Shown: piece after piece, positions 1 through 11,306 of the stretch | Layout: each line of letters begins with the position of its first letter | Position numbering within the stretch: position 1 is the stretch's first letter | Program-made: the position numbers and the translations under genes | Source of the DNA: Micrasema longulum | Taxonomy: Eukaryota; Arthropoda; Insecta; Trichoptera; Brachycentridae | Reading direction: 5' to 3' | DNA length: 64,000 bases | Assembly (NCBI GenBank): GCA_022494885.1 | Contig: JAGVSM010004499.1 | Location: forward strand, 62,001 to 126,000 | Notes under the pieces: generated by a model | Told to the model about the DNA's origin: nothing | The model's database searches: none | What the model saw: only the letters and a program-made list of their open reading frames with translations

Positions 1-549
1 TACTGAACTGTATACTGTAGTATAGTGATCAGTGCGACCGTGATACTCCGTCCAGTGATACTCCGTCCAGGGTAACATATCATCACCTCGGTTCCTGTGT
101 CCCTGATCCCATCTCCCTAGTCCCAGTCCTCGGTCCGGTGACTCGGTGCATAGTGGACGGTGGAAGACGGTAGCGGTGGATGAGGTCAGGTAGACAGTAG
201 ACAATGGACGTCCTCCCATAATTGTAAAATAACAAGAAGTCCTTCCATAAATAAAATCAATTATATTCCAATTTACTCGAGTACTTGATCGGGTGTACGT
301 AGTTGCAATCGCCACTATCGGTTGACTCCTGATAAATGTTTGGGAATTTATTAGGATCAAATAATTTATTTTATTCTCTATTAAAACTTTGTTTATATTT
401 TATATAAAATGTGCGAATGAGTTTTAGAGTTCAAATTATTAGTTTGCAATCATTTCAATGCATATGTATAGGTACATTATATTATTGGGGGGTTAATGTG
501 GTAGGTTTACGTGTATTTTTAGTATCTATTCTTTGATTTAAGTAATAAA
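1..549. other. Unassigned DNA at window start
   Basis: No coding frame, tRNA-like box or repeat shared with the rest of the window was recognised here. The last bases run straight into the truncated LINE copy at 550. Confidence 0.4.
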
Positions 550-867
550 CACGACTTGGAATTCTTTGGGATAGATCTTCCGGCTTTTCGTAGATCTCTT
601 CGCGACTAAACAGCGTGGGATGAAGTTGGATTGGCATGGTTTAGCTCAAAGTTTTAGGTCTTTCGTTTTTTTAAATATATTGTATACAATTATTGTTTTG
701 CCCTTGTTTTGTCTTTGCTAAATAGTTTTATGTTCTTTTTGTTCAGTTTCTTGCATTTGTGTTTCTTCATGTAACTGTTGTAATTGGCTTAGGCCGTATA
801 TTTATTTATTTATTTATTAGATATATATTATAGTATATATAATAAATAATAAATAAATAAATAAATA
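550..867 (+). mobile_element. 5'-truncated LINE copy, 3' end only (same family as 38355-41205)
   Basis: Seen: from CACGACTTGGA onward this stretch matches 40934-41200 almost base for base. It includes the end of the reading frame (GATAGATCTTC, then CGTAGATCTCTTCGCGACTAA) and the 3' UTR landmarks ATTGTTTTGCCCTTG, TTCTTTTTGTTCAG and GGCTTAGGCCGTATAT. It ends in TTTATT/AATAAATA simple repeats, a common LINE tail. The copy keeps only the last roughly 15 codons plus the 3' UTR, as expected from incomplete target-primed reverse transcription. The few differences from the longer copy suggest two insertions of one subfamily at similar ages. Confidence 0.85.
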
Positions 868-1191
868 TCGGTTAATTGTTGTATAAATTTTAAAATAAAA
901 TTTAAATAAACTTACACCAAATACTTTATGAGGTTAGTCGATTATAAATAATAGAAATATTATTTTTTTAACCCCAGCGTCGGGGTTGAACTGACAACCC
1001 AAAAAATTACGATATCGTGAAATTTTAATTTGAAAGAAACTCCCAATACCTACCTATGTAGTGTGTGTAGTGTGTAGCAATATTTTTAGTATTATGTTGT
1101 TTAGATTGAGAGGTTTGTGTCGTTTCTTAAGTTATACAATCTAATTGGAAACATTGAAGGGTTGCTGAATGTCCATTGTCCGTACAAGACG
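868..1191. other. AT-rich spacer with a weak tRNA-like fragment
   Basis: Nothing coding. On the minus strand, about 966-1003, a B-box-like run (AGTTCAACCCC, then GACGCTGGGGTT) could be a degenerate SINE piece. No A box is visible, so I do not call it a SINE. Confidence 0.3.
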
Positions 1192-1870
1192 TTTTTTTTT
1201 TCTTTATTTGGGCCCTCTACAAAAACATTACAATATCGGCCAAAAACAAGTAAAATTCATTTGCAATAAACACAAGATCAACACAAACAGAAAGAAATAA
1301 CAATATAGACACAAACAATAGACAAAAAAATATATGTATAAGAATAACATCAAATAATAATTGTAACAATAAACATCTAAACTAACAAAATTCCAACATA
1401 AATTGAAATACCTAGGCACTAACAGAAAAAACCCACCAAAAACCTGATAGCGCCTATTTAACAGAAAAGAGATGCTTACAAAAAAAAATATATAGGAAGG
1501 TAAAACGTAATAGCTAGAAAAATTAAAGCATAATAATCAAAATAATAAAAATCATAATCTTATCATGGTGATAAACTTTAATAATTTAAAAAAATAAACG
1601 CAAGGGAGCAACAACGAAGTAAAAATATTTTATTTAAACTTAGAAATAAGATAAATTGATCGTATAAAATAAAGAAGTAATTTAAACATATTATTTCTAT
1701 GAAACAAATATTACATTTCATACATAATAAGGAATAGTTTGAACACAAACAAATATAAACAGAATTGATCAACAAGCAATTTGTACAAGAAAGAATTTGA
1801 GATAAATGAATCGAAAGGGTTATAAAAAACATAAGTAAAATATCAAATAATTTTTGCCTCCCAGTCATTT
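1192..1870 (-). mobile_element. Probable minus-strand LINE 3' UTR
   Basis: Read on the minus strand, the region is T/A-rich non-coding sequence ending in CAAATAAAG followed by an A run (the T run at 1192-1201). That is the form of a polyadenylated retroposed 3' end. The open frames in it are low-complexity hydrophobic translations (Phe/Leu/Tyr/Ile-rich) of AT-rich DNA and I do not regard them as genes. No RT motif was found upstream, so the family is unknown and the 5' limit is arbitrary. Confidence 0.4.
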
Positions 1871-3518
1871 AAGGACATATAAAAAAAAGTTATTTGGATC
1901 TCCATTACCTCCATATTCGCAGGCATTGGTTAGTTCAAGACATATGTTTACAACTTTGTTTACTTTTTATTTGAAAATAGAGTGTTCATAAATAAGAACT
2001 AATATATTATAAAATACGTTTAAGCCAGTAACTTAATTAAATTTAGTGTCCAAAAGAGAAGAAACTCGCGAGGTATAATTTCGTACCTTTGCGATGGCGA
2101 TGTCGTGTTTATTGTTTATATCCAAAGTCCATGTTTACTGGAAGTTGGAATATAACTTATTTCAGCTGAGTAATGACAGGATATTGAATTAAATTGCTCA
2201 TCTATATCTACATTGGGATATTTAGGATTGTGATTTTTAATTTATCTTTAGCGGCCAGTCATTTCAATTTGTGAAACTTGCGCAAACATTTGCGTAGTTA
2301 CAAATTTGCATACCTCCTCCGAAAAAGACCTTGTTTATTATTCAGCGAGTTGACTCGATATTTTCCTTGAAACTATTAACAGTTACTATCTCCGAAATAC
2401 GGCCGATTGTACCATCCTTAACTGAGTTTATTGACTGACTTTTAATTGATTGAATTAGGCATTCGATTAGTCGGCGCGGCGGTCGGCGGCCAGTTAAATA
2501 TGCCGAGTAATTATTCGGTTCCCATTCTTGTTGATGTTGCCTGAACTGCTCCGTTGCGCGAGTTCCAGTTCATGTGCATACGCATACACACTACATACAC
2601 TGCGTTCCTTATCATCAGATCTCTCATTGTCCTCACGATTAGTTCGGCACTAAAATGTTATAATCTCTAAGAAACGCGATGTTATGACCCTAATAGCTCC
2701 CACGCATGTACGACTGCTTGTTTGTAGAGTAGATTACTTACAGTAGACAATGTAGGCATCCAATTCTAGTCTTACCAAATTATTGATTGGATTTCTATTC
2801 GAAGATCCAACCGAAAACCGAACACTTACATATTGCAAAATATAATACAATTATTGTAGAATAGTGACATTTTACTTAGTTTTTCTGAAGTGTGCCTTTA
2901 ACACTAATCGTATTTTTGTTTGCAAATAATTATGACTTGAGTAGAGAAAACGTACTAAATCATTTAATTGTTGGTTCGAGAACGGTTGGTCAATTTTCAT
3001 TGATATTTTACCGATCTATATTGTGAAATAATTAAATTCGTGCCGAATCGAAATAACATTTCAATCAAAAAAATATTAGCACTGTGAATAGACATGCGTA
3101 GTAATGTCATCAATGCTAAGAAATGTCATTCACTCTTTATTTCTAAATTATACTTCATTTTCACATTGGTGTTATTTCATAGATAAATGGATAACATCAA
3201 CATTGCATTGGCAAAATAATGAATATAGAAGCTACGCTTCTAATAAAAATATCAGTTTGCTTTTAGGAAGCTGTAGGCACCTATTGAGTACTTATTTAAT
3301 AAGGCACATTAAATAAGCTGGAAAACTTAACGTTGTTTAAGAAACTTTAATGTATTTATTGCGACCGCATCATGTATTTATATTCTTTACATTAAAATAT
3401 GATAATAACATTATTTTCAACAACGTAGAATAATTATTGTAGCATAGAACATCATCTCATTAGCTCACCACTCTTCACTATCACTATACGTCATTCGCCA
3501 CCAAGGATGAGGACCTAA
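1871..3518. other. Unassigned intergenic or intronic DNA
   Basis: No gene or element recognised. A modest GC- and CpG-richer patch lies near 2460-2600 (GTCGGCGCGGCGGTCGGCGG). The open frame at 3104-3316 has no family features and looks like chance. Confidence 0.35.
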
Positions 3519-3520
3519 TA

Positions 3521-3854
3521 GGGAAATATCACATTTTTTTAAATTTTTTAAAGTAACGAAGGTCTATGAAATACTGTCCATTAAAAAAGTATTTTTTGAT
3601 AATTATTAGTAGTATTAAAAATACTTTTAAATTTGTAATTTTGAATTCCCGCAAAAACGGTCATTCCATTGGTCACGCCCCTAATACGCCACGATTCGTA
3701 TTTATTTGTTCCCGGCCATTGAAATTAGTTTGGAACATTATCACAAATCTTGACGTCACAACAACCGAGGCCAAACACGTCGCATTTTTAATAAATTTCG
3801 AAAACATTTCATTTCATATATTTTTATCGGTATTCGTAATATGCGATATTTCCC
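3521..3854. mobile_element. Family C MITE, TA-flanked (Tc1/mariner-like)
   Basis: Seen: GGGAAATATCACAT at the left end and ATGCGATATTTCCC at the right end are inverted repeats with one mismatch in 14. TA lies on each side (3519-3520 and 3855-3856). At 334 bp with no transposase frame, this fits a non-autonomous Tc1/mariner-type element; superfamily is inferred only from the TA duplication. Related DNA occurs at 11096-11285 (inverted) and 58363-58425. The open frame at 3566-3895 crosses the element boundary and is not considered a gene. Confidence 0.7.
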
Positions 3855-3856
3855 TA

Positions 3857-4315
3857 TCACCTACAAACGTCAACTCACAAAATTGTGTCTATTAGGTCCA
3901 ATCCCAGTGGACATCTGGAATCCGGATTAACCCCGTAACGTTAAATCGGTGTTGCATGGAAGAAAGACACAAAAAGTGATCAAGTTTATTAACAACGAAC
4001 GACGAATCGAACTGACTAACAATCTCTCGACTACAGAGGATATCGAACTTACTAACGAAACGACGAGAACCCGCGTCGTCCGCGGGATGCGGTCCGGCCG
4101 GCTTTCTGTGCCGGAGCCGATGTGAGGGCTACTTGCAACCATCCCCATCGCCATCGTCCCGAAGAGACACCACTTCACGTGAGTATTTTATAATCTATAA
4201 CAGACAAACCTACCTATTTATAATCAATATGAGACTGCAAAAATGTCGAGGATTTTCAATTTGTGTACTTCAGATCAATCATGTCGGTTTAAATTAATTA
4301 AACAATAGAGGTAGG
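3857..4315. other. Unassigned DNA between two MITEs
   Basis: A CpG-bearing patch lies at about 4020-4170. The minus-strand open frame there is serine/arginine-rich, with no recognisable domain. No feature supported. Confidence 0.35.
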
Positions 4316-4317
4316 TA

Positions 4318-4786
4318 GGGTCAGATGGGGAACAGTAAAAATACCTTTTATTTAATTTTGGAAAAAATCAGTATAAATCTCATGAACACTTTTCTTACAG
4401 TAAATCAATACTTCATCCTTTAGTTTTACTTAAATATAAAAAAAAAAACAATAGAAAACATACTTGTGAATTATGATAATTTTCGGAAGTTACTTACTTG
4501 TTACACTGTACCTCAGATCTGAGAGGCCCCAGAGTACTAAAATGATTTGCTTTCAATTTCAAAAAGTTAGATTAGAATAAGCGACAAGCTTGTTTGATTT
4601 ATTGAATGGCTTGCGAACAATATAACTACTTTACACCGACAAAAACAATATTTTGCAATTACTACAAAGGTGGCGGATATTAAATCTTCATTGGCTCTAG
4701 AAAAAACAGTGTTGCAACGAAGAAAAGTAAAAGAAGTATTATACTGTTATAGTGTACCCCGTGTTACATTGTACCGCACATGACCC
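4318..4786. mobile_element. Candidate TA-flanked MITE (family K)
   Basis: Seen: GGGTCAGATGGGG at the left and CCGCACATGACCC at the right are imperfect inverted repeats (about 14 of the outer 19 positions), flanked by TA at 4316-4317 and 4787-4788. Inside, TTACACTGTACC near 4501 and TTACATTGTACC near 4764 are related repeats. About 469 bp and non-coding. Only one copy is visible in the window, so the call rests on end structure alone. Confidence 0.5.
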
Positions 4787-4788
4787 TA

Positions 4789-5582
4789 CTAAATACTGAA
4801 ACTGAAAAAAAAACTGCATATTTGTATGATCAGATTGACTGTAATATACTTAACATTAATATTTTAAAAGACGAATCCTGAAAACGATATAATTTTTCAA
4901 TGCGAGCTTATAAGTTCGATAAACGTATATTTGATAAAATATTATGACTATGTATTTTCAACATGAACATAATGCGGACTCTAAACAAAGTTGAGTTCTG
5001 TTTTAAAGAATTTAGTCGAGGTAGTTGAAATAGTTTAGTGTTTGTAAAGCGGAAAATAAACATTATTTTCACCTTCTATAATAATTTGAGACCTCATGAA
5101 ATTAGTCGATAACTGCCTGCACTAATCGTCGAATAAATAAATTGACTCGAGTTTCGTTCGATTTTTGTTTAAGCCCATCCGAAGTAACTCCAAAAGTACA
5201 TTCATTCGTGTACTCTGGAAAAGCTGAATGACGGAAAATCGGAGTGGAGAACTTTACCGTTCGACGCATCTAACTCTGGCATTGATTCACGTAATGAAAA
5301 CATTTGGAGGCATTTCGCCATAAAAATATCTGCATCGTGATGTATTTCGGTGACAAAATTTGTAGTATTACGAGTATTTTATCGATATAAAATATTTCAT
5401 ATTGTAATGAATATTAAAGCAAAGTAATATTATTATTTCCCTCTACGTTTGTAGGCTGCAGCAGTTTTAAGTTGAAAATAAAATATTTTATAAGACAATT
5501 CGACTAAGATGCGCAGTTAAAAAGCGTGCATTCATTTATTTTCGTAGACATTCGTCATAATTATAGAATCACATTTGACATT
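4789..5582. other. Unassigned AT-rich DNA
   Basis: No open frame, SINE box or shared repeat recognised. Confidence 0.35.
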
Positions 5583-5796
5583 CAAGGCGCGGTCGGTTAG
5601 ACGGCCAACTGTGAAACTGGCGTCGCGGGTTCGACTCCCGCTAGTTGCAACAAAAAATCCAAGAAATATATTTTCTTAATCGGCCCGGGTGTTGTGGTGT
5701 ATTCTTCGTAACTTTCTTCCATTTCCTCTCTTCCTCGCCTGCCGCCGAGCTTCTCAAACATAAGCTAAGCGGGAAATTCCTTTTTTTTTTTTTTTA
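5583..5796 (+). mobile_element. tRNA-derived SINE
   Basis: The head carries an A-box-like GCGGTCGGTTAGACGG (about 5590-5605) and a perfect B box GGTTCGACTCC (5628-5638), the internal RNA polymerase III promoter layout of tRNA genes. The body after the head is pyrimidine-rich and ends in GCGGGAAATTCC followed by a T run (5782-5796). The 5' and 3' ends of the head do not form a tRNA acceptor stem, which argues for a SINE or tRNA pseudogene over a working tRNA. Confidence 0.65.
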
Positions 5797-5884
5797 AACT
5801 AAAAAATAAGTTTTAGTAAGTTTTTCTTACAATATGACGTGTAAGTTATTTGAAAGGGTTTTAATAACGAAGAAAACAGGTTGG

Positions 5885-5990
5885 TTTTTTTAATTTTATA
5901 TTTATTGACGGGCATTTACGTCTATCCTGGCAGGAATCGAACCCGGAACCTCAAGAATGGTAAGCGATCGCGTCAACCACTATACATCGA
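5885..5990 (-). mobile_element. tRNA-like SINE fragment, minus strand
   Basis: On the minus strand an A-box-like TAGTGGTTGACGCGATCGC is followed by a perfect B box GGTTCGATTCC (plus-strand 5933-5943). The tail then becomes AT-rich with AATAAATATAAAA. It is a different head from the SINE 90 bp upstream. Confidence 0.6.
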
Positions 5991-6598
5991 TATAATTTTC
6001 TCAAAAGACTACGTTCTAAACGCAAATGTGTACGTTATTTAAAATATCTAACGCGTCGATGATAAGTTTGCGTTAGAAGTTGCCAAACCGCCCAAACCCG
6101 TCGGAAACTCGGCATTTGGCTGTTAGCTGTTAGCTGTTGGTTGTTGGTGCCTTGTCGTTATTGGCTGCGTGCGACCTTACAGGGGCACCCACGCCACTTA
6201 CAATATTTTTTGTTTTTTTTAGTTGCATTATTTTTGCTTATAATGTACAGGGATTATAGTTGCTTTAAAGGGATAGTTATTTATTGGTTTACTTCAAAAA
6301 ACAATGTTCTATTAAATTTACTTCGATGTTAGTTATGTTTATGTAAAGATCGGGTGGGATGTTTCTGCTGTGACCTGTTTTAGGAGCTTCTCCGCATTCG
6401 CCCGGAAGGCGGACTGTCGCAATTCGTCAACGGACCTTCCGACTTCCGATCCACTTGAAGAGTGCCCGGCATTCGGCGTCCCGCTATCGTCGATACCTTT
6501 TATCGCCATTACTATATCCATCGTGTATAATGTTACCTCTCTCGACGAGTCCTTGTTACTAATTACCACATGAACATCGTGTGAATCCTCATTCAGAC
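5991..6598. other. Unassigned DNA
   Basis: Contains a short TGTTAGCTGTTAGCTGTTGG tandem at about 6119 and a moderately GC-rich patch at 6380-6500 where both strands are open in overlapping frames. Neither translation resembles a known protein. Confidence 0.35.
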
Positions 6599-7040
6599 TT
6601 CTTTTTTTCCTCGTAAATAAATACAGTTTATTGGCGGAAATCGACGTTTACTATAAAAAAAGAATACAATATATTGAATTTGCAAAATAATGAGTATCTA
6701 ATACAAAAAAGTGAAAATTAAATTACAATTACTATGACGACTGCTTTTCTTGACATTTGGCTTGCCAACCGCCAGCTAAATGCAATAAATAGCGTGATAA
6801 ATAATAAATATATAAATAAAAATAGCAGTTTTGGAATATTTTCCATATTTACACCGGTGAAGTTCAAATATGTGATTGCGCAGCTGGATTATACGTCGCG
6901 GAACGTAAATATTTTGACATTTAATATTTGGTGTTCACTGATGTTCCATTGTGATCGCGAATACAATAAACAACCATAGTGAGAAATTGTTATCACGTCG
7001 CTTATTAGCACGTCGATGGTTATTTGTGATTGAGCTACTG
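6599..7040 (+). mobile_element. Family A MITE, left-truncated copy
   Basis: Matches the interior and right end of the full copy at 55164-55741. Landmarks are CCTCGTAAATAAATACAG, GACTGCTTTTCTTGACATTT, CATATTTACACCGGTGAA and the right terminal repeat ending TTTGTGATTGAGCTACTG. The left terminal repeat is absent. The open frames on both strands come from this non-coding element. Confidence 0.75.
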
Positions 7041-7179
7041 GAACACTGAAATATTGAAGTGAAAGCACTCCTTCCACATACATATTTTTTTTTTACCGAA
7101 AGTCGAATAATTAACTTTGTTTTTTTTATTTCAATTTCATAAACTGCGATTTTAATTTCATTTAATTCTCAATGTTTTT

Positions 7180-7320
7180 AATATGTCCGAATGTTTGTAG
7201 AGATACTGGTTTCCATCTCTAGAGAGTTATTTAGTTATAAATTTGTCATAGGGGAGCGGGAAAACATTTTTGAGAAGGAAATATGGACGTCTAGGCATTT
7301 ACAGAGCTCATGACACTTTA
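7180..7320 (+). repeat. Family B foldback fragment
   Basis: Carries the family B terminal motif (TGTCCGAATGTTTGTAGA) and the arm motif (AACATTTTTGAGAAGG, then ATATGGACGTCTAGGCATTT, then CAGAGCTCATGAC). Only one arm is present, so this copy cannot fold back. Confidence 0.6.
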
Positions 7321-7504
7321 TACATAATCTATTATATCCAGGGTCGGTTTTGATGGATAGTACAACACCTCGTGTACAGAATTCCACGACTCGTCATCCA
7401 ATATCCAATAGTGCGGTTTGCATACTAAACTAATGATAATATTTATAATACTTCGGCCGACAAATTCGTGATACGATCGCGAAGGAATTTCATCAGGATC
7501 GACT

Positions 7505-7562
7505 GCGACCACTGCGAACAGTGCGAACAGTGCGAACAGTGCGAACTGCGAACTGCGAAGCT
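7505..7562. repeat. Short tandem repeat, 9 bp unit AGTGCGAAC
   Basis: Three consecutive AGTGCGAAC units with degenerate neighbours (ACTGCGAAC), starting near 7510. Too short to say more. Confidence 0.7.
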
Positions 7563-7795
7563 AAGGAAGTGAGGAGTACCTCCGATAAGCGAACTCGTTA
7601 TGCTAAACATTCCGTATCATAAGCGCTAATATCATAAATGAATATATTTTACGTTCTGCTTCATTTCGTAAGAAGACAACTTTACTAAAAGCTGTCGGCT
7701 ACCTACACCTGTTACTTTACTAATACTGCATTATTATGATCGATTCTAAAAGTTCGATAACAAATTAATGGGCTCGGCATCATTATTGTACATTA

Positions 7796-8640
7796 CTATT
7801 ATTTTTTACTTTTTTTATTATTTTTAATCTCAGTAATAAATCCTCGCGGATTACATACATTTAACAAAATCTTGTTACTTCGAAAATTCGCATTCTACTG
7901 ATAATGATAATATTTTTAACATCTTTTATAAAGGTTGTCACTCAAAAGTCTTCTGTTTAGTTTTGTCTGGTAGTTGATTGTATAATTTCAGTACACGGTT
8001 TATTAGTCTCGACTGTTCTTGTCTCGTTTTAGAAGGTTGTACATGATATTTTAGTATTGTGTTTATGTTTACTACAATTTTTTTCGTTTTAGTTCTTCGT
8101 CTACAATTACATCAGTGGCTGATTTTTGTATACATTTTAAGGATTCTAGTTTAAAGAGTTCAGTTACATTTAATTGCTTAGTTTGTTTAAAGAGTTCTTT
8201 AATTGCGGTTAGATAGGGTAGGTCATATACTAACTTAAATATTTTATTTGGCTGTCTTTGTGGTCTGTTTATGTCATTTTGATTTCCTGTTTTCCATAGT
8301 AGCTGCATTTAACATGTTTTAGTTTTTACATAGGCTTCGTACATTAGAATTTTTTCCATTTCTGAAACATTTTTTTTGATTTGAAAAAAAAAGACTCGAT
8401 AATAAAGCCACTTTGCTAATTAAATTGTTGATATGAATTGTCCATGTCAATTGTCTGTCTGTTTATTGTTAGTCCTAAGTATTAAATATGTTCAATTTCA
8501 GTTGGCCGTTTATCATTTATGTAAGCATATACTTTACGACATTTTTTTCTAGATTCAAAATGGATAATATTGCTTTTTTTTTAATGGATAATATTGCATT
8601 GTAAGTAAGTTTGTGTTTGTCCATTTAGTCTTTATGTCAT
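7796..8640 (-). pseudogene. LINE RT C-terminal remnant (family D), minus strand
   Basis: On the minus strand broken frames give YLGLTINR and HINNLISKVALLS (about 8400-8500), the post-RT region of Jockey/CR1-like LINEs. At 8072-8308 the frame gives QNDINRPQRQPNKIFKLVYD and related motifs. The frame is then lost and an AT-rich 3' UTR ends in an A run (T-rich 7796-7830). The homologous copy at 45246-45765 is better preserved. Several stops and frameshifts, plus a small GGATAATATTGC duplication near 8560-8600, show it is dead. Confidence 0.7.
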
Positions 8641-9715
8641 TGTTGTTAATACGTCTGTTTGATTTTTATAGAATAGTCCAATGTTATAATATTTTACATA
8701 CATAATATTTTTTCCTTTAAAATTGTATAGTGATAAGTCAGTAAGAACATAACAATATATTCAGTAAGAACAAATCGGAAGATTAGTGGGCGTAATAATG
8801 AATAATCTAGCTACTTTCTCGGCAGGTTGTAAGTTGTAAGTAGGCACAATACAGGAATGCTCGGATAAGGGAGTGGTTCTTGCCGACAATTATTCTCACC
8901 AGAAATGTGAGTTAAACTACTGAATTATTCAATTCAGGCATTTTTACTGACAACCCTCGAGAATGAGGAAGTTCAGTGCTATGGAAATATGGATATATTT
9001 TTTTTCCACGTTGTGAAAATTAGAGCATTTTATTGTACAGCAAAGTTTCTCGAAAACGTACGAAAATGATTTTTTTAATATTTGTTAAAGGAATATAAGA
9101 TTATCATCAAAGTAATTTTAATGAAACCATTAACATTCAATACGGAAAATCTACATAAATTATTGATTTATATTTATAATTCATTTATAAATCTATATTA
9201 GTTTTAAGTTCATACAGAAAACACAATTTACAAAATAGATTATACTACACAAACATACAAAGAAGAAAAAATAAACAAATTTGATATGAATAAGTCAATC
9301 AGATACCAAAATAATATCGTAATTCCTAAATTTAAACAATGTTTCTTTTGATGATAGATGTTATTTTTAAATACATTTTTATTGGTGACAAAAGGGAAAA
9401 ATACGTCATTTTATTTTGACAAAATATTCAACTTTATTTTTTTGAAACAAAATAGTTTAATCTTAATAAGAAGTTAAAAATACTCTTATAAAAATACGCA
9501 CAGATATTGCCGGCGCAACGACCGACGCTGTGTTATTTAAAATACTTTAATATTAAGTCAGTATAAGTCCCTCTCCAAACGCAAGAGCTTGTTTCTTTAT
9601 TGGTGAGGAACAGCTTTTTTTAAAAATGTAATAATATAATTTAGTTGTTATAAATGAGCTTTACGTGTAATATTTTAAATAAATCAATATTGAAAAAAAA
9701 ACAAAAGGGAGAAAA
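8641..9715. other. AT-rich spacer
   Basis: No element recognised with confidence. A motif near 9568-9600 (CAAACGCAAGAGCTTG) resembles the LINE 3' UTR at about 30215-30235 and may be a scrap of that family. Confidence 0.3.
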
Positions 9716-10089
9716 ACTGAGTCCCAAAACTCAGCGCACTCTACAAGGGATTGAAACTGTATAAGGGATTGAAACTGTATAAGGGATTGAAACTGTATAA
9801 GGGATTGAAACTGTATAAGGGATTGAAACTGTATAAGGGATTGAAACTGTACAAGGGATTAAAACTGTACAAGGGATTAAAACTGTACAAGGGATTGAAA
9901 CTGTACAAGGGATTGAAACTGTACAAGGGATTAAAACTGTACAAGGGATTGAAACTGTACAAGGGATTGAAACTGTACAAGGGATTGAAACTGTACAAGG
10001 GATTGAAACTGTACAGTGAGTTATCTGAAGAAATAAAAGGCCTTCCAATTGATTTAAAAAAAACAAAGGTATTCTTGATTTTTTTATGA
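9716..10089 (+). pseudogene. LINE C-terminal remnant containing an internal coding minisatellite
   Basis: The frame reads VPKLSA, then LYKGLK repeated fifteen times, then LYSELSEEIKGLPIDLKKTK and a stop at 10087-10089. With the array collapsed to one unit, the flanks match the usual C-terminal ending of LINE RT proteins (a GLKLYN-LP-type motif followed by a lysine-rich helix). I infer that an 18 bp piece of LINE coding sequence was tandemly amplified in place. An in-frame stop lies just upstream (about 9718). Any frame is open across the array because 18 is a multiple of three and the unit has no stop codon, so open-frame length is not evidence of a gene. Confidence 0.6.
9745..10014 (+). repeat. 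Minisatellite, 15 x 18 bp
   Basis: Fifteen uninterrupted units of AAGGGATTGAAACTGTAY. Units 1-5 end in TAT and units 6-15 in TAC; units 7, 8 and 11 have TTAAAA in place of TTGAAA. The block distribution of variants implies local unit-by-unit or block duplication with little later mutation. On the plus strand the unit encodes KGLKLY. Confidence 0.95.
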
Positions 10090-10925
10090 TACTTAAAGTT
10101 TACATCAGTTCTACGAATATAAACTAACTTAATAAAGCATAAATAAATATAAATGAGCTACTTCGCAACGTTATGGGTTTAAGTAGCCACTTATTTACGC
10201 CAATAAATTATAGTGTTCTTATGTTGTTGTGGCAACCGGAAACGGACTTCTTGTTTCCGGGGTAGACATGTTTTTCGATGTTTAGCGTTTTTTGACGTTA
10301 AGTGACTACAAATAATTATTTAAACAAGGTTTAACTTTTAAATGTCAAAAACACTCATCGGCCTGAACTCGTGACGTCGCGGGCGGTGTAATTTAGAAGT
10401 TTCGGTGGGTACTTTCTAAATTACGATTAAAATATATTTTTTTTGTTGCTTATTTTGATAGTCTATTTACAAAACTAAAAATGTTTTTAAAACCACTGAA
10501 CTTCCTCTTTGTATCTAAATATGGCGAACTTACACACAGATCACCGACACTCCTGCCATAGTATAATCGCTTTACAAGAAGACCTTCGGAAGAACTTCCA
10601 TTCGTGCATCTAGTACAAAAATAGATTAACCTCCACATACTCGTACACAGAACACAGAACACAGAACACAGAACACAGAACACTTCATCAGCACGATTAT
10701 GGCAACACATTTACAAAAAAATTAGAGTAAAGTGATCAGTCTTTCACTACTTCACGTATTCGTATTACAGCTCATTGAAAAAGCACATGTTTCTGCTGAT
10801 ACTGTCGTTTTGTTTGTTCTTCGCATCCTGTATTTACATAAAAACAATAAACACGAGAATTTTGTCAAGTGGATGCCCGATGCTCAAATTAGAGTTACGA
10901 GTATTCTAATCAACAGAATATTTCC
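10090..10925. other. Unassigned DNA
   Basis: No gene found. A GC-richer stretch near 10360-10400 (ACTCGTGACGTCGCGGGCGG) and the heptamer array at 10643-10682 are the only features. Both open frames here (10450-10710 minus, 10732-10953 plus) lack family features. Confidence 0.35.
10643..10682. repeat. Tandem repeat, 7 bp unit ACAGAAC
   Basis: About five consecutive ACAGAAC units. Other 7 bp arrays occur near 47386, 49588 and 50955. Confidence 0.85.
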
Positions 10926-10956
10926 TATTTTTAGTATTTCCAAATGTTTGTAGACG
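10926..10956 (+). repeat. Family B terminal fragment
   Basis: TTTCCAAATGTTTGTAGACG matches the outer end of family B copies (compare 7190 and 60000). Only this tip is present. Confidence 0.4.
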
Positions 10957-11095
10957 AGTAAGAGTAGGTAATACTAGTGCTCTGTCAATTTCAGTAAACT
11001 TTTTTTCACATTTGAAATAACCCGATTTTTCAGTTACATGAATATACTTATTCGTTCAAAGAAATGTCTACATAGTGGCCTAGGCACCGTAAATA

Positions 11096-11285
11096 GGGAA
11101 ATATCACATACTTCGAATACTGATAAAAATACATTAATTGGATTTAGAAAAATTAACTATACATATTTTTAAAATCAATATGGATATTGCGGAGAAATGT
11201 TTTCATACATAACTTAAGTAAATAAATTATCAAAAAATATTTCCCCACAAAAACGCGACATGTTTGGCCTTGATTTACATATATA
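11096..11285 (-). mobile_element. Family C MITE, second copy in inverse orientation
   Basis: Starts GGGAAATATCACATAC after TA. It shares CGAATACTGATAAAAATAC, GAAATGTTTTC and GCGACATGTTTGGCCT with the reverse complement of 3521-3854, with an extra AT-rich internal piece. The far terminal repeat is missing, probably cut by the LINE that follows. Confidence 0.6.
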
Positions 11286-11306
11286 GAGGTTTTTTAGCCT
11301 TTTAGC

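Noticed and set aside
1228..1868. Membrane-protein-like minus-strand frames
   Set aside because: Hydrophobic translations of AT-rich 3' UTR sequence; no start context, no conserved domain.
5583..5650. Functional tRNA gene
   Set aside because: A and B boxes are present but the acceptor and D-stem pairing cannot be formed; a SINE-like body follows.
9745..10014. CRISPR-like array
   Set aside because: Units are contiguous, with no spacers, and the DNA is eukaryotic.
9731..10089. Long open frames over the 18 bp array on both strands
   Set aside because: They are open because the unit is a multiple of three without stops. The flanks look like a LINE remnant, not a host repeat protein.
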